A stretch of DNA of 33,875 bases from Pseudomonas sp. Its GTDB lineage: Bacteria; Pseudomonadota; Gammaproteobacteria; Pseudomonadales; Pseudomonadaceae. Location: NCBI RefSeq assembly GCF_028293835.1, contig NZ_JAQGNX010000025.1, positions 1 through 33,875 on the forward strand, read 5' to 3'. The position numbers and the translations under genes were made by a program. Below are positions 25,102 through 33,637 of the stretch, in pieces. The notes beneath the pieces are model-generated. The model was given only the letters and a program-made list of their open reading frames with translations. It had not been told where the DNA came from and ran no database searches. Position 1 is the first letter of the stretch. Every line of letters starts with the position of its first letter.

Positions 25102-25815
25102 CTAGAGATCAGGCTCGGCCGGGAAGCCTTCGGCCTGCATCTTTTTCAACACATCCTGCCAGCGTGACAGTCGTTTCGTATCGCCCACTCGTTTATTGCC
25201 GTTGGCACCCGGCAACCATAAACCTTCACCATTGAAGGCGTAGACCGGTAATAAGTCGGTTCGTTGGCTGGCGGGTTTGATCTCATTGATAAGGCTATCA
25301 AGCACCAACGGTTCCGCATTCGGACCTGAGTAATACGTCAGCACCATGTGCGCGCGATTGAGGCGCAAGGCTTTGACGTAAGTGATCAAGAGTTTGTCAT
25401 TCGGCACCCCTAAACGCCGAAGGCTAAAGTACTTGGCAATTGCATAATCCTCACAATCACCGGCACCTTTCCACAGTGACTCGATAGGCGTCGCCCAATA
25501 ATCGGTCTCGTGCCAGTTATCAATGTCTTCTACATAGCGCATCTGGTGATTAAAGAACTGGTTGACCACTTCGAGCTTTTCTTTCTCACTGACCTGCTTC
25601 TCAGTCGATAACAGCCGCTGCCAGGCATCTATTCGAGCGCGCCCCGCGCCTAAAGGGCCATACAGGGCCTCGGCCTTGCGGCTGATAACGGAAAAGTCCC
25701 AATCGGCATTCAGGCTCCCTGCCAGCATTATGCCGGTCAGTAGCAGCGCGAAGGAGAGCCAATACCCTAGATAACGGGTTCGCTGCGACCGATTAAAAGC
25801 AAAACGTCCTGCCAC
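25102..25815 (-). CDS. lapG: LapG, periplasmic calcium-dependent cysteine protease
   Basis: This 237-residue transglutaminase-like cysteine protease (BTLCP family) has a membrane or signal segment at about 15-35. The catalytic triad is visible as Cys121 (GDCEDYA), His156 (RAHMVLTYY) and Asp173 (LVLDSL). The acidic residues around the Cys (Asp120, Glu122, Asp123) fit the calcium site known in LapG. It cuts the LapA retention module at a dialanine site and is inhibited by LapD when c-di-GMP is high. The start is GTG at 25815, because an in-frame TGA lies at 25836-25834 and no other start precedes the signal segment. The ribosome site is weak (GGA). Its stop is eight bases before the lapD start. 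Confidence 0.95.
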   Translation of the reverse strand: MAGRFAFNRSQRTRYLGYWLSFALLLTGIMLAGSLNADWDFSVISRKAEALYGPLGAGRARIDAWQRLLSTEKQVSEKEKLEVVNQFFNHQMRYVEDIDNWHETDYWATPIESLWKGAGDCEDYAIAKYFSLRRLGVPNDKLLITYVKALRLNRAHMVLTYYSGPNAEPLVLDSLINEIKPASQRTDLLPVYAFNGEGLWLPGANGNKRVGDTKRLSRWQDVLKKMQAEGFPAEPDL

Positions 25816-26138
25816 TGAAATTAGTCCGTTCGGTCATCCGGGAACCGGTCGATGGTGCAGGTTCGATCCGGAAAAAACAATGGCATCCTGCAATCACCCA
25901 TACCAAGTGTCTGATGCGCCTGTCGGGTTCAAATTTGGCCTGTAAGATGTTCCATCCTCGCGGATGCCGCCACGTCGGCCAACAATAAATAAACGCGTTG
26001 CTTCTTTCTTTAGCTGAGAAAAATCCAATTAAACCAAGTGGTTCTACTATTACCGGCTATTTTGATAAGGGTCGCAAAGCACCGTGACGCGCCGGGGTGG
26101 ATTGGATCCATTGTTTCCGTAGCTGTAGGAGTATAGGT
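25816..26138. other. Intergenic region between lapG and GntR regulator
   Basis: This is a 323-bp divergent gap. It must contain promoters for lapG-lapD and for the GntR gene, but no good -35/-10 pair was found. AGGAG at 26127-26131 is the GntR ribosome site. The part nearest the GntR gene is AT-rich (25980-26070). No gene-like frame is supported. Confidence 0.5.
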
Positions 26139-26876
26139 GTGCAGGAGACCGATAAAGAAGGCTGGCTGAGTTCAATTTTAGGAAAGGAGCAACCACCCTC
26201 CCACCTTGCCAGGGCGGTAATAGAGGAAAAGTTGCGTAACGCCATACTCGACGGGCGTATTCCCAGTGGAATAGCGTTACGCCAGCAAGAACTGGCAACA
26301 CTGTTCGGCGTGAGCCGTATGCCGGTTCGCGAAGCACTGCGTCAACTGGAGGCGCAGTCATTGGTCCGTGTCGAGCCTCATAAAGGCGCCGTGGTTGCAC
26401 CCTTGGTAGGTGAGGACGCGGTTGAAGCGTATAGCCTGCGCTTATTGCTGGAGGCAGAGGCCCTGCGGTTGTCGATTCCGCTTCTGGACGCACAGGATAT
26501 AGCCGTCGCCCGCACCTATATCGAGATGCTTGAAGCCGAAACCGATTACACCCAGATGGGAAAATTAAATCGCCTGTTTCACATGGCGCTTTATCACAGA
26601 GCACCCAACCGAAGACTGTTGCGCTTGATCAAAGACGGCTTGGACGAAGAAGAACGGTTCCTGCGTTTCAATCTGTCAGCCATGGGCCTGGGTGAGTTGG
26701 CGCAGGACGACCATTGGGCGCTGCTTAATGCCGCCTCGGATAAAGATATCAGTGGGGCCATCGACATACTCAAGCACCATCTTAATCGCGGCGTCGAAGC
26801 CATCAGCCATTATCTGCATCATGGCCCGTGCGCCGTTGCACATAAAATTATCCCGCCCCAAAAAAACGATATCTGA
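26139..26876 (+). CDS. GntR family transcriptional regulator (FCD / FadR subfamily)
   Basis: This 245-residue DNA-binding regulator has an N-terminal winged helix (about 22-85) with AILDGRIPSGIALRQQELA and FGVSRMPVREALRQLEAQ, the GntR recognition region. The C-terminal helical FCD effector domain (about 90-235) has His residues at the expected metal/ligand positions (NRLFHMALYH, DDHWALL, LKHHLNRG). The start is GTG at 26139 with AGGAG seven bases upstream; upstream extension lacks support. FCD regulators usually sense small carboxylates. It is divergent from lapG-lapD and upstream of the mgo operon in the same direction. It could regulate itself, either neighbour or a distant operon; the sequence does not say which. 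Confidence 0.88.
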   Translation: MQETDKEGWLSSILGKEQPPSHLARAVIEEKLRNAILDGRIPSGIALRQQELATLFGVSRMPVREALRQLEAQSLVRVEPHKGAVVAPLVGEDAVEAYSLRLLLEAEALRLSIPLLDAQDIAVARTYIEMLEAETDYTQMGKLNRLFHMALYHRAPNRRLLRLIKDGLDEEERFLRFNLSAMGLGELAQDDHWALLNAASDKDISGAIDILKHHLNRGVEAISHYLHHGPCAVAHKIIPPQKNDI

Positions 26877-27353
26877 CTGTTTGCGCACTGCCGCAAAGAT
26901 CCCTTCAGTCGGACCAACTGCAACCCCGGCGCCCGCCTGGGTTGCGTGCTGAGCCATTGTCTTGATACTGCGCCGCCCTTTATTTGCGGCGTCCCCCTCG
27001 CAAATAAGCTTCACTTCTCCTCTGCAGGTTTGAGCGGTGTTATCACGCCTTCCACTACGGTGGCGGCTGACGCCCGTCTGGAATCAGGCAAGATCAGACG
27101 TTGCCAACGAATGGCATTGATAGCCGATGACGTCTTGCCGATAGGCAGACTCGCTGGCAACTGAAGGATTTTCAAAACACACATGGAAGCCATTCAAGGA
27201 GTTCGTCGAATGGGCAGAAACTGACTGGTGGTCATCCAGCCGGGCCCGAAATATCAAACCATAACATTTCCGCCCTAGAGCATGATGAGCGACGTAAGTG
27301 ACTCATTAATAATTGTTCTGACGTTAATGCGTCGGAAGGTGTGCTCGCGCCCT

Positions 27354-27380
27354 GATAAAACTTATTCACTCAGTTTTATC
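27354..27380. promoter_or_regulatory. 9-9-9 inverted repeat upstream of mgo promoter (possible operator)
   Basis: GATAAAACT (27354-27362) and AGTTTTATC (27372-27380) are perfect inverted copies separated by nine bases. The repeat ends 14 bp before the -35 of the predicted mgo promoter, a usual place for an activator site. The regulator is unknown. It could also fold as a weak hairpin, but its AT content makes an operator more likely. Confidence 0.45.
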
Positions 27381-27394
27381 CGGACACCTATTAG

Positions 27395-27422
27395 TTGAAA
27401 AACAGGGCCTATAAAATATATT
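27395..27422 (+). promoter_or_regulatory. Predicted sigma-70 promoter of the mgo operon
   Basis: TTGAAA (27395-27400) and TATATT (27417-27422) are separated by 16 bp in an AT-rich stretch. Transcription would start near 27429, leaving a leader of roughly 240 bases before the mgoB start codon. No better pair was found nearer to mgoB. Confidence 0.5.
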
Positions 27423-27666
27423 AAAAATTACTTGCCCTGCTCTTTTGAAGTGTTCTAGATTTTATTCCGTTGTCATGCCGACCTGGCAGTACAGCCAAGT
27501 CTGTTCGGTAGTGAATTCGCTGCTCATGCCGTGCAGTAGGGGCCTGCAATGCCAAACCGTCGTTATTTCCTGGGATTTCTCAGGGACTTTGCTCGCCTGT
27601 ATTAATGATTATTACTCCTTACCGCCTCAATGGCCATGGACTACTCACTCAACTAAGGATTCTTCT

Positions 27667-28443
27667 ATGACTGGTCAAAAACTTTATCTCGATCGTAAAA
27701 AAGCGGAACTTAGTGCGCACCCAATTTTTGCAGAAATTGATTCGATACATGTATTAAGACGCTTCATGGAAACCCATGTGTTCGCGGTATGGGACTTCAT
27801 GTCCCTGACCAAACGGCTACAACAAGAATTGACCTGTACTCAGCTCCCTTGGCTTCCCCCCAAAGACGCCAAGGCTGCACGCTTGATTAACGAGATTGTG
27901 TTGGGCGAAGAGTCAGACGACAAATTGACCCAGGGACATTACAGCCATTTCGAATTGTATTTGGATGCCATGCGTGAGGTGGGCGCCAGCACACATCAGG
28001 TCGAGCGTTTCGTTGAGTTGCAGCAAGACGGCGTCAGCTACGAAACCGCATTGCATAGCGTGAATGCCGGGCAAGCCGCGTGCGGCTTCGTCAAACAAAC
28101 CCTGGATACCGCGCTGTATGCACCTGCTCACCGGGTCGCCGCAGCCTTTCTGCACGGTCGCGAAAGCGTCATCCCGCAAATGTTTCAGCGCATTCTCGAC
28201 GACTGGGGAATTACCGCCCAACAAGCGCCGATTTTTCGCTACTACCTGGAGCGGCACATCGAAGTCGACTCCGAAGATCACGGCCCAGCGGCGCAAGAAC
28301 TGCTAGCGCGGCTGGTGGATGGAGATGAGCAACGGCAATGTGAGGTCTACGAATCTGCCATCGCCGCAGTGGAAAGCCGGATCGCGTTCTGGGACCGGCT
28401 GCGCCTAAGCATGCGTGCCGAGCAAATGGAGGCCAGCGCATGA
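27667..28443 (+). CDS. mgoB: MgoB/PvfA, DUF3050 haem-oxygenase-like protein
   Basis: This 258-residue all-helical protein belongs to the DUF3050 family with a haem-oxygenase-like fold. Candidate metal ligands of the kind used by haem-oxygenase-like diiron oxidases are His37 ([11 protein letters not shown]), Glu76 ([11 protein letters not shown]), His94 and the run HIEVDSEDH at 197-205. In P. syringae and P. entomophila the homologue is the first gene of the mgo/pvf operon and takes part in making a diazeniumdiolate signal; its exact step is not settled as far as I know. ATG 27667 has AAGGA seven bases upstream. The open frame continues 74 codons further up, but that part is leader sequence. 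It overlaps mgoC by ATGA. Confidence 0.9.
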   Translation: MTGQKLYLDRKKAELSAHPIFAEIDSIHVLRRFMETHVFAVWDFMSLTKRLQQELTCTQLPWLPPKDAKAARLINEIVLGEESDDKLTQGHYSHFELYLDAMREVGASTHQVERFVELQQDGVSYETALHSVNAGQAACGFVKQTLDTALYAPAHRVAAAFLHGRESVIPQMFQRILDDWGITAQQAPIFRYYLERHIEVDSEDHGPAAQELLARLVDGDEQRQCEVYESAIAAVESRIAFWDRLRLSMRAEQMEASA

Positions 28444-29399
28444 ACGCCAAAGACTATGTGTCTTTCGCCGATGCCTGGGAAAGCCGTGCGACGATTCGCA
28501 CACGCCCCCGCCGCATGGTGGAAAACGACACGAAGCTTATCTACCCGCTAAGCCGTCAGCCGCTGGTCCTCAGCGATACATTTACCCGAGAATGCGCCCA
28601 TCTGCGTGATTTTGCCTTGGTGCAAAGCCTCTACAAGTTCATCAACGATGTGGTGATTTTCGAAACAGAGATCGTCGATAAGACCGCGCGCAGTATTGCC
28701 AAAAACCGTTTCACGATTCGCTTTCCGTTCGCCTGCCGTTACGACGCAATGACTGTTGTGGTAGATGAGGATTATCACGCACTGGTGGCGATGGATTTTC
28801 TGCAACAGACGATCGCCCTTACCGGCATTGAGCCTATCGAGCTGCCTGACGAAATTGAATTGAGTCGGGCTATTCCTGGCGCGGTGGCCTTGGCTCCTGC
28901 TCATCTGCGCAGCGCCGTCGAATTAATCTGCGTCGCAATCGCCGAAAACACGGTGACCCATGATGTCGCCGCATTCGCCAAGGATGAGTCGGTCAAGCAA
29001 TCAATTAAGGGGTTGATGGCCGATCACTTACTCGATGAAGGACGCCACTCCGGTTTCTGGTCACGGCTGGTGCGTATTTATTGGAGCTCTGCGCCGGAAT
29101 CGGATCGCGAGTGCATCGCGCAAATCATGCCGATGTTTATCCGCCAGTACCTGACCAATGACATTCAGAAGGGTTTCGATTACGACCTGATCGACCATCT
29201 GCAAATCGCCGGGACGATCAAACAGCAACTGAAAGATGAAGCGCTGGCAGTGACCTTCCCGATCAATAGTCACCATCCGTTGGTGGGCAACATCGTGCGC
29301 TTCTTCAATACCAGTTCGATGCTGGAGTCCGCCTGCGTACGACGTGCGCTGACTAACTATCTGCCTAGCCATTCGAGCAGTCGGGGTCAGCCGCTATGA
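28440..29399 (+). CDS. mgoC: MgoC/PvfB, AurF-type diiron N-oxygenase
   Basis: This 319-residue protein is of the AurF (p-aminobenzoate N-oxygenase) family. All seven expected iron ligands are visible with nearly AurF spacing: Glu75, Glu110, His113, Glu169, His196, Glu200 and His203 (steps 35, 3, 56, 27, 4, 3). Key segments are [31 protein letters not shown] and [13 protein letters not shown]. The enzyme should oxidise an amine nitrogen on the way to the N-N bond of the mgo/pvf product. The start ATG overlaps the mgoB stop by four bases and the stop overlaps the mgoA start by four bases, so the three are translationally coupled. Confidence 0.93.
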   Translation: MNAKDYVSFADAWESRATIRTRPRRMVENDTKLIYPLSRQPLVLSDTFTRECAHLRDFALVQSLYKFINDVVIFETEIVDKTARSIAKNRFTIRFPFACRYDAMTVVVDEDYHALVAMDFLQQTIALTGIEPIELPDEIELSRAIPGAVALAPAHLRSAVELICVAIAENTVTHDVAAFAKDESVKQSIKGLMADHLLDEGRHSGFWSRLVRIYWSSAPESDRECIAQIMPMFIRQYLTNDIQKGFDYDLIDHLQIAGTIKQQLKDEALAVTFPINSHHPLVGNIVRFFNTSSMLESACVRRALTNYLPSHSSSRGQPL

Positions 29400-32300
29400 A
29401 ACGACTGGAGATCGTACTCATAGGCCCAAGCCTGGCACTGAAAGCATTGGCCACGGAGTTGGAAGAGCATGGGCATTGTCTACGTTGCGTACTGGATTTC
29501 GAAGCTCTGGATCCGCACGCGCTAACGGACGACTGCCTATTAATCGAGGACCAAAGTTTTGCGCTTGCTCCTCAGCAGGAAAAAGCCTTCGGCATATTTT
29601 CTCGATTGACTCTGTGCATCGCAATGGGCCAGGTCAACGAGGATGGGCTGCCACAACTGGAGTTGTTGTGCTGGTTCGTCAGGCTGAACGTGCGCCGCTT
29701 GATATCTCGGGTGTCGCTGCCTTGGGAACCGTCGGGCAATGGCCGTGTACTGCGGGATTCGGCCATGGCTGGCTTGGTCGACCTGGCGACGCTGCACGTC
29801 AGTCGTTTGTCCCGCGAGGCTGGGTATCTTCTTCAAGCGCCTGTCGTCGAGCCGTCCCACTTGTCCAAGCTCCAGGGTCTGCAAACGCTCGAACAGCTCG
29901 CGTTTGAACATCGTTTCAACCGCACAGCGCGACCTCATCTGCTCGCGTTGGCTGAAGTACCGTTGATCGAGCGGCTGGATCAAAGCTTCCTGAGATTCGC
30001 CGAACGTACTGCGTTGAATATTGCGGGGCAGACGATCAGCTATGCCGCCCTGCACGCGCAGAGCCTGGCGATTCAACAACGGTTGCTGAGGGTGTTAGCA
30101 GGGCGGACTTCAACATCGGATGACGGTTTGCCGGTGGTGGGCATCTGCCTACCGAAGTCATCCGCTTTGTTTGCTGGAATTCTCGCCATCCTTGGCAGCG
30201 GCGCCGTGTACTTGCCACTCGACCCCAGCCAACCCACCCAGCGTCAGCGTTATATCCTGGAGAACGCTGGTGCCGTACTGCTCCTTCACGATGGGCAGCA
30301 CCCCCTCGTCGATCAATGGCCGGGACTGGATATTAGTCAGTTGGGAGCCAATGACACCGATCCTACTTGCTCATTGATGCGTCGCCGCCCTTCTTCTGAC
30401 GCGCCGTGCATGGCGCTCTATACGTCCGGCACCACCGGCCATCCCAAAGGCGTATTGCTCAGCCAGCGCAACCTCAGCCACTTCACTGCCTGGTACGCCG
30501 AGCACGTCAGCCTGTCTGAACACAGCCGCGTGCTTCAATTCTCGACACTGAGCTTCGATTCGTCGGTGATCGATATATTTCCAACCCTGCTCAACGGTGC
30601 GGAGTTAGTGGTGCCTACCGAAGACCAGCGACGCGATCCGTTGTTGTTACTCAGCGTGATCGGACAGCGCATCAGCCACGCCTTCTTGCCCCCTGCGTTA
30701 TTGAGCATCCTTCCCCTCGATGGGCCGCTGGGGCTGGACCATCTAATGACGGGAGGCGATGTTTGCGAGCCCTACGTCATCGAGCGCCTCGCCGGGCAAT
30801 GTTGCTTCTACAACCTTTATGGGCCGACCGAAGCGACTGTGCTGATTACGTCGAGGCTGTTCCGCGCTGGGAGCAGTAATCGCAACCTGGGTCAGCCGAT
30901 TGCCAATAGCCAGGTATTTATCCTTGATGAACAGTTCCAGCCGGTACCAGAGCACACTCCCGGCGAGTTGTTTATCTGCGGACCGGGCGTGTGCCTGGGC
31001 TATGTGAATAACCCTGCGCTGACCGATGAACGTTACCCCACCCTTCTATTGCCCAATGGACAGGGCGTGCGGGTCTACCGCACCGGCGACATCGGCAAAT
31101 GGACTGCCGAGGGAATCGAGCTGTGCGGGCGGCGTGATAATCAAGTGAAGATCCGCGGGTTTCGCGTTGAGCCTGAAGAGATCGAGCATTGCCTGCGCGA
31201 CAGCCAGTTGTATCGACAGGTTGCGGTGGTGGTCGACGCACAGCGACGCATTCTGGCGTTTGTCGCCCAGCCCCAAGATGAGGCCGAAGTGTCGCGCCAG
31301 GCGCTCAGGTCACATGTTGAACAGCAGCTACCGGACTACATGCGTCCTACGGCCTACACCGAACTGACAAGCATGCCCTTCGCCACTAACGGCAAAGTCG
31401 ATCGCAAGGCGTTGCTGGCGCTTCCTGTGAGTGTTCTCGACGTTCAGTCACGGCGGTTACCGGAAACGCCGGTTGAGCAACGACTGCTGTCGTTATGGGC
31501 TGAGCTGCTGGAAATGCCGGAGGGTGATATCTCCACTGACGAAAGCTTTTTCAATCTGGGTGGTCATTCAATTTTGCTGTCACAGATGCTGCTGGGCATT
31601 CGAGAGCAATTCGGCCGAAGTATCTCGATCAACCGCTTCATCGAGGCGCCTATGCTATTGACGCTAGGGTCGCTACTCGACAATGACGCCGCTCAATCTT
31701 CGTCTTATACCGTCAGCCCGCAGGCGCTGCAGGACGCGAATCCGGCTCTGGACCTACAGGTATTGCCGGTCAGTCGGATGGGCGATGTACACAAGGTGGT
31801 GGTCACCGGAGCAAACGGCTTTCTCGGCGTGCATATCGTCGAAGCGTTGCTGGCGTGGGGTGCAACGGAGGTCGCCTGCCTGGTTCGTGAAGGTGCTGGG
31901 CTAAGTGCGCAAGCACGCTTCGCTAAAGCGTTGCGGGAAAACCGACTGGAGCATCTGGACCTTACCAGGGTGACGGTGTATTCCGCCGATATTACCCAGC
32001 CACTGTTAGGCCTGAGCGCCACAGACTACGAGCGCCTTGATCGTGAGTTCGGCGCCCTGGTGCATAACGCAGCCAACGTTAATCATGTTCAGAATTACGA
32101 GACGCTGATTAACGATAACGTCGCGCCCATCTTTGAATGCCTGCGGTTCTGTGAAGGGCGCAGCAAGAAAATCTTCAACTTTGTCTCGACCCTCTCTGCT
32201 TCCAGTGCCATCGATTCCACCGGCAATGTGCTTGAACTGCCGGCTGCAGACACTCCCCCTATCTATATCAAGAATGGCTACAACCTCTCTAAATGGGTCG

Positions 32301-32866
32301 CCGAACGCATTCTGCAAAGCGCCAGGGAACGAGGCGTGTGGGCAAATATTTATCGGCCGGGGAACATCGCCTTCAATAGCGTCACCGGTGTTTGCCAGCC
32401 ACACAAAAATCGATTGATGTTGATGCTGAAGGGCTCGATTCAATTAGGCCAGGTACCGGAGTTTTCCATGAACTTCGACCTGATGCCGGTGGACTTCCTT
32501 GCGCGCTTCATCGGTTTTCATTCGAGCCGTTATCAACCCGGCCATGCAGTCTTCAATCTGCACAACCCTGAACCATTGAGCTGGAACAGCTATGTGGCTG
32601 CATTTCGTGCAACGGGTCGTGAGTTCGAGATGGTCAGTGTTGCCCAGTGGCAGCAGCAACTTAGCCGGGTCGACAGCGAGAACGCCTTGTTCGGCGTGCT
32701 GGGGTTTTATCTCGATGGCTTTGAAGAAGACATCGGCGACATCTCGATGATCGAGTACGACAACGCTCAGGCCGGCATACGGCAGATGGGCGAGCGTTAT
32801 CCGTTGAAGACCGATGCGCTGTTGCGCAAAGGCTGCGATTACCTGAAAGAAATCGATTTTATCTAA
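29396..32866 (+). CDS. mgoA: MgoA/PvfC, nonribosomal peptide synthetase (A-T-R)
   Basis: This is a 1,156-residue single-module synthetase. Residues 1-190 are an N-terminal extension whose start (IVLIGPSLALKALATELEEHGH) resembles a worn formyltransferase-like Rossmann half. The adenylation domain covers about 195-670: LYTSGTTGHPKG (341-352), SFDSSVIDIF (386-395), NLYGPTE (473-479), YRTGD (561-565) and Lys667 in NGKVDRK. The carrier domain has LGGHS with Ser725 for the phosphopantetheine arm. A thioester reductase follows, with TGANGFLG (804-811) and Tyr962/Lys966 (YNLSK), which would release the product as an aldehyde or alcohol. Related enzymes make leudiazen-type signals and regulate mangotoxin or virulence. 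The substrate code by eye is D-S-I-F-M-G-L-V-L-K; I do not recognise it as a standard Leu or Val code. Confidence 0.93.
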   Translation: MKRLEIVLIGPSLALKALATELEEHGHCLRCVLDFEALDPHALTDDCLLIEDQSFALAPQQEKAFGIFSRLTLCIAMGQVNEDGLPQLELLCWFVRLNVRRLISRVSLPWEPSGNGRVLRDSAMAGLVDLATLHVSRLSREAGYLLQAPVVEPSHLSKLQGLQTLEQLAFEHRFNRTARPHLLALAEVPLIERLDQSFLRFAERTALNIAGQTISYAALHAQSLAIQQRLLRVLAGRTSTSDDGLPVVGICLPKSSALFAGILAILGSGAVYLPLDPSQPTQRQRYILENAGAVLLLHDGQHPLVDQWPGLDISQLGANDTDPTCSLMRRRPSSDAPCMALYTSGTTGHPKGVLLSQRNLSHFTAWYAEHVSLSEHSRVLQFSTLSFDSSVIDIFPTLLNGAELVVPTEDQRRDPLLLLSVIGQRISHAFLPPALLSILPLDGPLGLDHLMTGGDVCEPYVIERLAGQCCFYNLYGPTEATVLITSRLFRAGSSNRNLGQPIANSQVFILDEQFQPVPEHTPGELFICGPGVCLGYVNNPALTDERYPTLLLPNGQGVRVYRTGDIGKWTAEGIELCGRRDNQVKIRGFRVEPEEIEHCLRDSQLYRQVAVVVDAQRRILAFVAQPQDEAEVSRQALRSHVEQQLPDYMRPTAYTELTSMPFATNGKVDRKALLALPVSVLDVQSRRLPETPVEQRLLSLWAELLEMPEGDISTDESFFNLGGHSILLSQMLLGIREQFGRSISINRFIEAPMLLTLGSLLDNDAAQSSSYTVSPQALQDANPALDLQVLPVSRMGDVHKVVVTGANGFLGVHIVEALLAWGATEVACLVREGAGLSAQARFAKALRENRLEHLDLTRVTVYSADITQPLLGLSATDYERLDREFGALVHNAANVNHVQNYETLINDNVAPIFECLRFCEGRSKKIFNFVSTLSASSAIDSTGNVLELPAADTPPIYIKNGYNLSKWVAERILQSARERGVWANIYRPGNIAFNSVTGVCQPHKNRLMLMLKGSIQLGQVPEFSMNFDLMPVDFLARFIGFHSSRYQPGHAVFNLHNPEPLSWNSYVAAFRATGREFEMVSVAQWQQQLSRVDSENALFGVLGFYLDGFEEDIGDISMIEYDNAQAGIRQMGERYPLKTDALLRKGCDYLKEIDFI

Positions 32867-32886
32867 CCCACTCGATGGAGAACATC

Positions 32887-33372
32887 ATGACTAACTTCAA
32901 GACTCGTAATAACTTGCTGCCCGACACGCTGATCAAGAATCCGGAAGGCGATCAGGTGGTGTCAGCGGTACAGGTTCCTGCCGATGCGCGAAGCGTATGG
33001 AAGGTTGTTGGAGATTTTTCAGGGTTTCCGGCCTTCATTCCGGCGCTTGATTCATGTGAGATGAACGGCGACGGCGTGCGCTCGGTACGCAAAAAGCTGT
33101 TCAAGGACGGCAACGTTGTTATCGAACAGCTTAATTCACGCGACGATCAGGCTTGGTTTATGACGTGGTCACTGATCTATACGACGCTGCCTATCGGCAA
33201 CCTTTGGGCCTCAATGACGGTGGCGGCGCAAGGTGATGAACAATGCATCGCGACGTGGAGCATCGTAGGTGAACCCTCCGATGCCTGGCCGGATTCGCCT
33301 GCAGCATTTCATGGGTTTTTGCAGGGCTTTGCCGATGACGCGATGAACAACGTACTCAAGCTGTTCTCGTAA
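32887..33372 (+). CDS. mgoD: MgoD/PvfD, SRPBCC polyketide cyclase-like protein
   Basis: This 161-residue protein has the SRPBCC/START-like helix-grip fold: VSAVQVPADARSVWKVVGDF near the start, DSCEMNGDGVRSVRKKLF in the sheet, and a long C-terminal helix (FHGFLQGFADDAMNNVLKLF). In the mgo/pvf operon it is the fourth gene and is called polyketide cyclase/dehydrase by homology; its chemical role is not known to me. Two ATGs are possible. The one at 32887 is preferred because GGAG (32877-32880) lies six bases before it, whereas the ATG at 32875 overlaps that site. It starts 20 bp after mgoA, so it is in the same operon. A strong hairpin follows 41 bp after the stop. Confidence 0.9.
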   Translation: MTNFKTRNNLLPDTLIKNPEGDQVVSAVQVPADARSVWKVVGDFSGFPAFIPALDSCEMNGDGVRSVRKKLFKDGNVVIEQLNSRDDQAWFMTWSLIYTTLPIGNLWASMTVAAQGDEQCIATWSIVGEPSDAWPDSPAAFHGFLQGFADDAMNNVLKLFS

Positions 33373-33413
33373 AGACGGTATTCGGCACGGGCTTTTAAAC
33401 CCCGCAAAAGACA

Positions 33414-33445
33414 AAACCCCTGTCTGCTTGCGCAGACAGGGGTTT
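33414..33445. terminator. Bidirectional intrinsic terminator between mgoD and 5S rRNA
   Basis: A perfect 14-bp stem (33414-33427 with 33432-33445) has a TTGC loop. On the minus strand it is followed by TGTCTTTTG after a TTT, and serves the left-hand 5S gene. On the plus strand it follows mgoD but has only TTT. It shares CCCCTG/CAGGGG arm ends with the terminator at 33638-33667. Confidence 0.85.
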
Positions 33446-33456
33446 CGGAATTCAAT

Positions 33457-33572
33457 CTTGACGATGACCTACTCTCACATGGGGAAACCCCACACTACCA
33501 TCGGCGATGCACCGTTTCACTGCTGAGTTCGGGATGGGATCAGGTGGTTCCAGCGCTCTATGGTCGTCAAGA
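33457..33572 (-). rRNA. rrf: 5S ribosomal RNA (distal copy of tandem pair)
   Basis: Read on the minus strand it begins CTTGACGACCATAGAGCG, continues through GGAACCACCTGATCCCATCC and GAACTCAGCAGTGAAACGG, and ends GAGAGTAGGTCATCGTCAAG. This is a complete Pseudomonas-type 5S rRNA of about 116 nt with complementary ends. It differs from the other copy at four positions. The exact ends are uncertain by a base or two. It lies downstream of the first 5S gene and its terminator. Confidence 0.95.
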
Positions 33573-33637
33573 AATTCGGGTGCCGATCCGTTACCAGGTA
33601 ACGTGCCAGCGAATTTCGGTAACTCTCACTAAAACAA

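Larger units (their letters stand above)
26877..27666. other. 790-bp region upstream of mgoB without a supported gene
   Basis: The first half (26877-27290) contains several overlapping open frames on both strands with no ribosome site or recognisable family. One plus-strand frame ending near 27260 reads with many Trp, Glu and Lys, as if it were the tail of a decayed gene, but I cannot name it. The second half is AT-rich and carries the inverted repeat and promoter listed separately, then a 5' leader of about 240 bases before mgoB. Confidence 0.5.

Noticed and set aside
25860..25869. GGTTCGATCC, resembling a tRNA T-loop
   Set aside because: No matching T-stem, anticodon arm or acceptor stem could be built around it on either strand.
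26676..27193. Two overlapping minus-strand frames (26676-27014 and 27011-27193)
   Set aside because: The first runs antisense into the GntR gene, neither has a ribosome site, and no family was recognised. They are kept only as part of the unexplained gap.
27445..27666. Open frame continuing 74 codons upstream of mgoB
   Set aside because: It has no ribosome site, its composition is unlike a protein (many Cys and Trp), and ATG 27667 with AAGGA matches the family start. The segment is better read as a leader.
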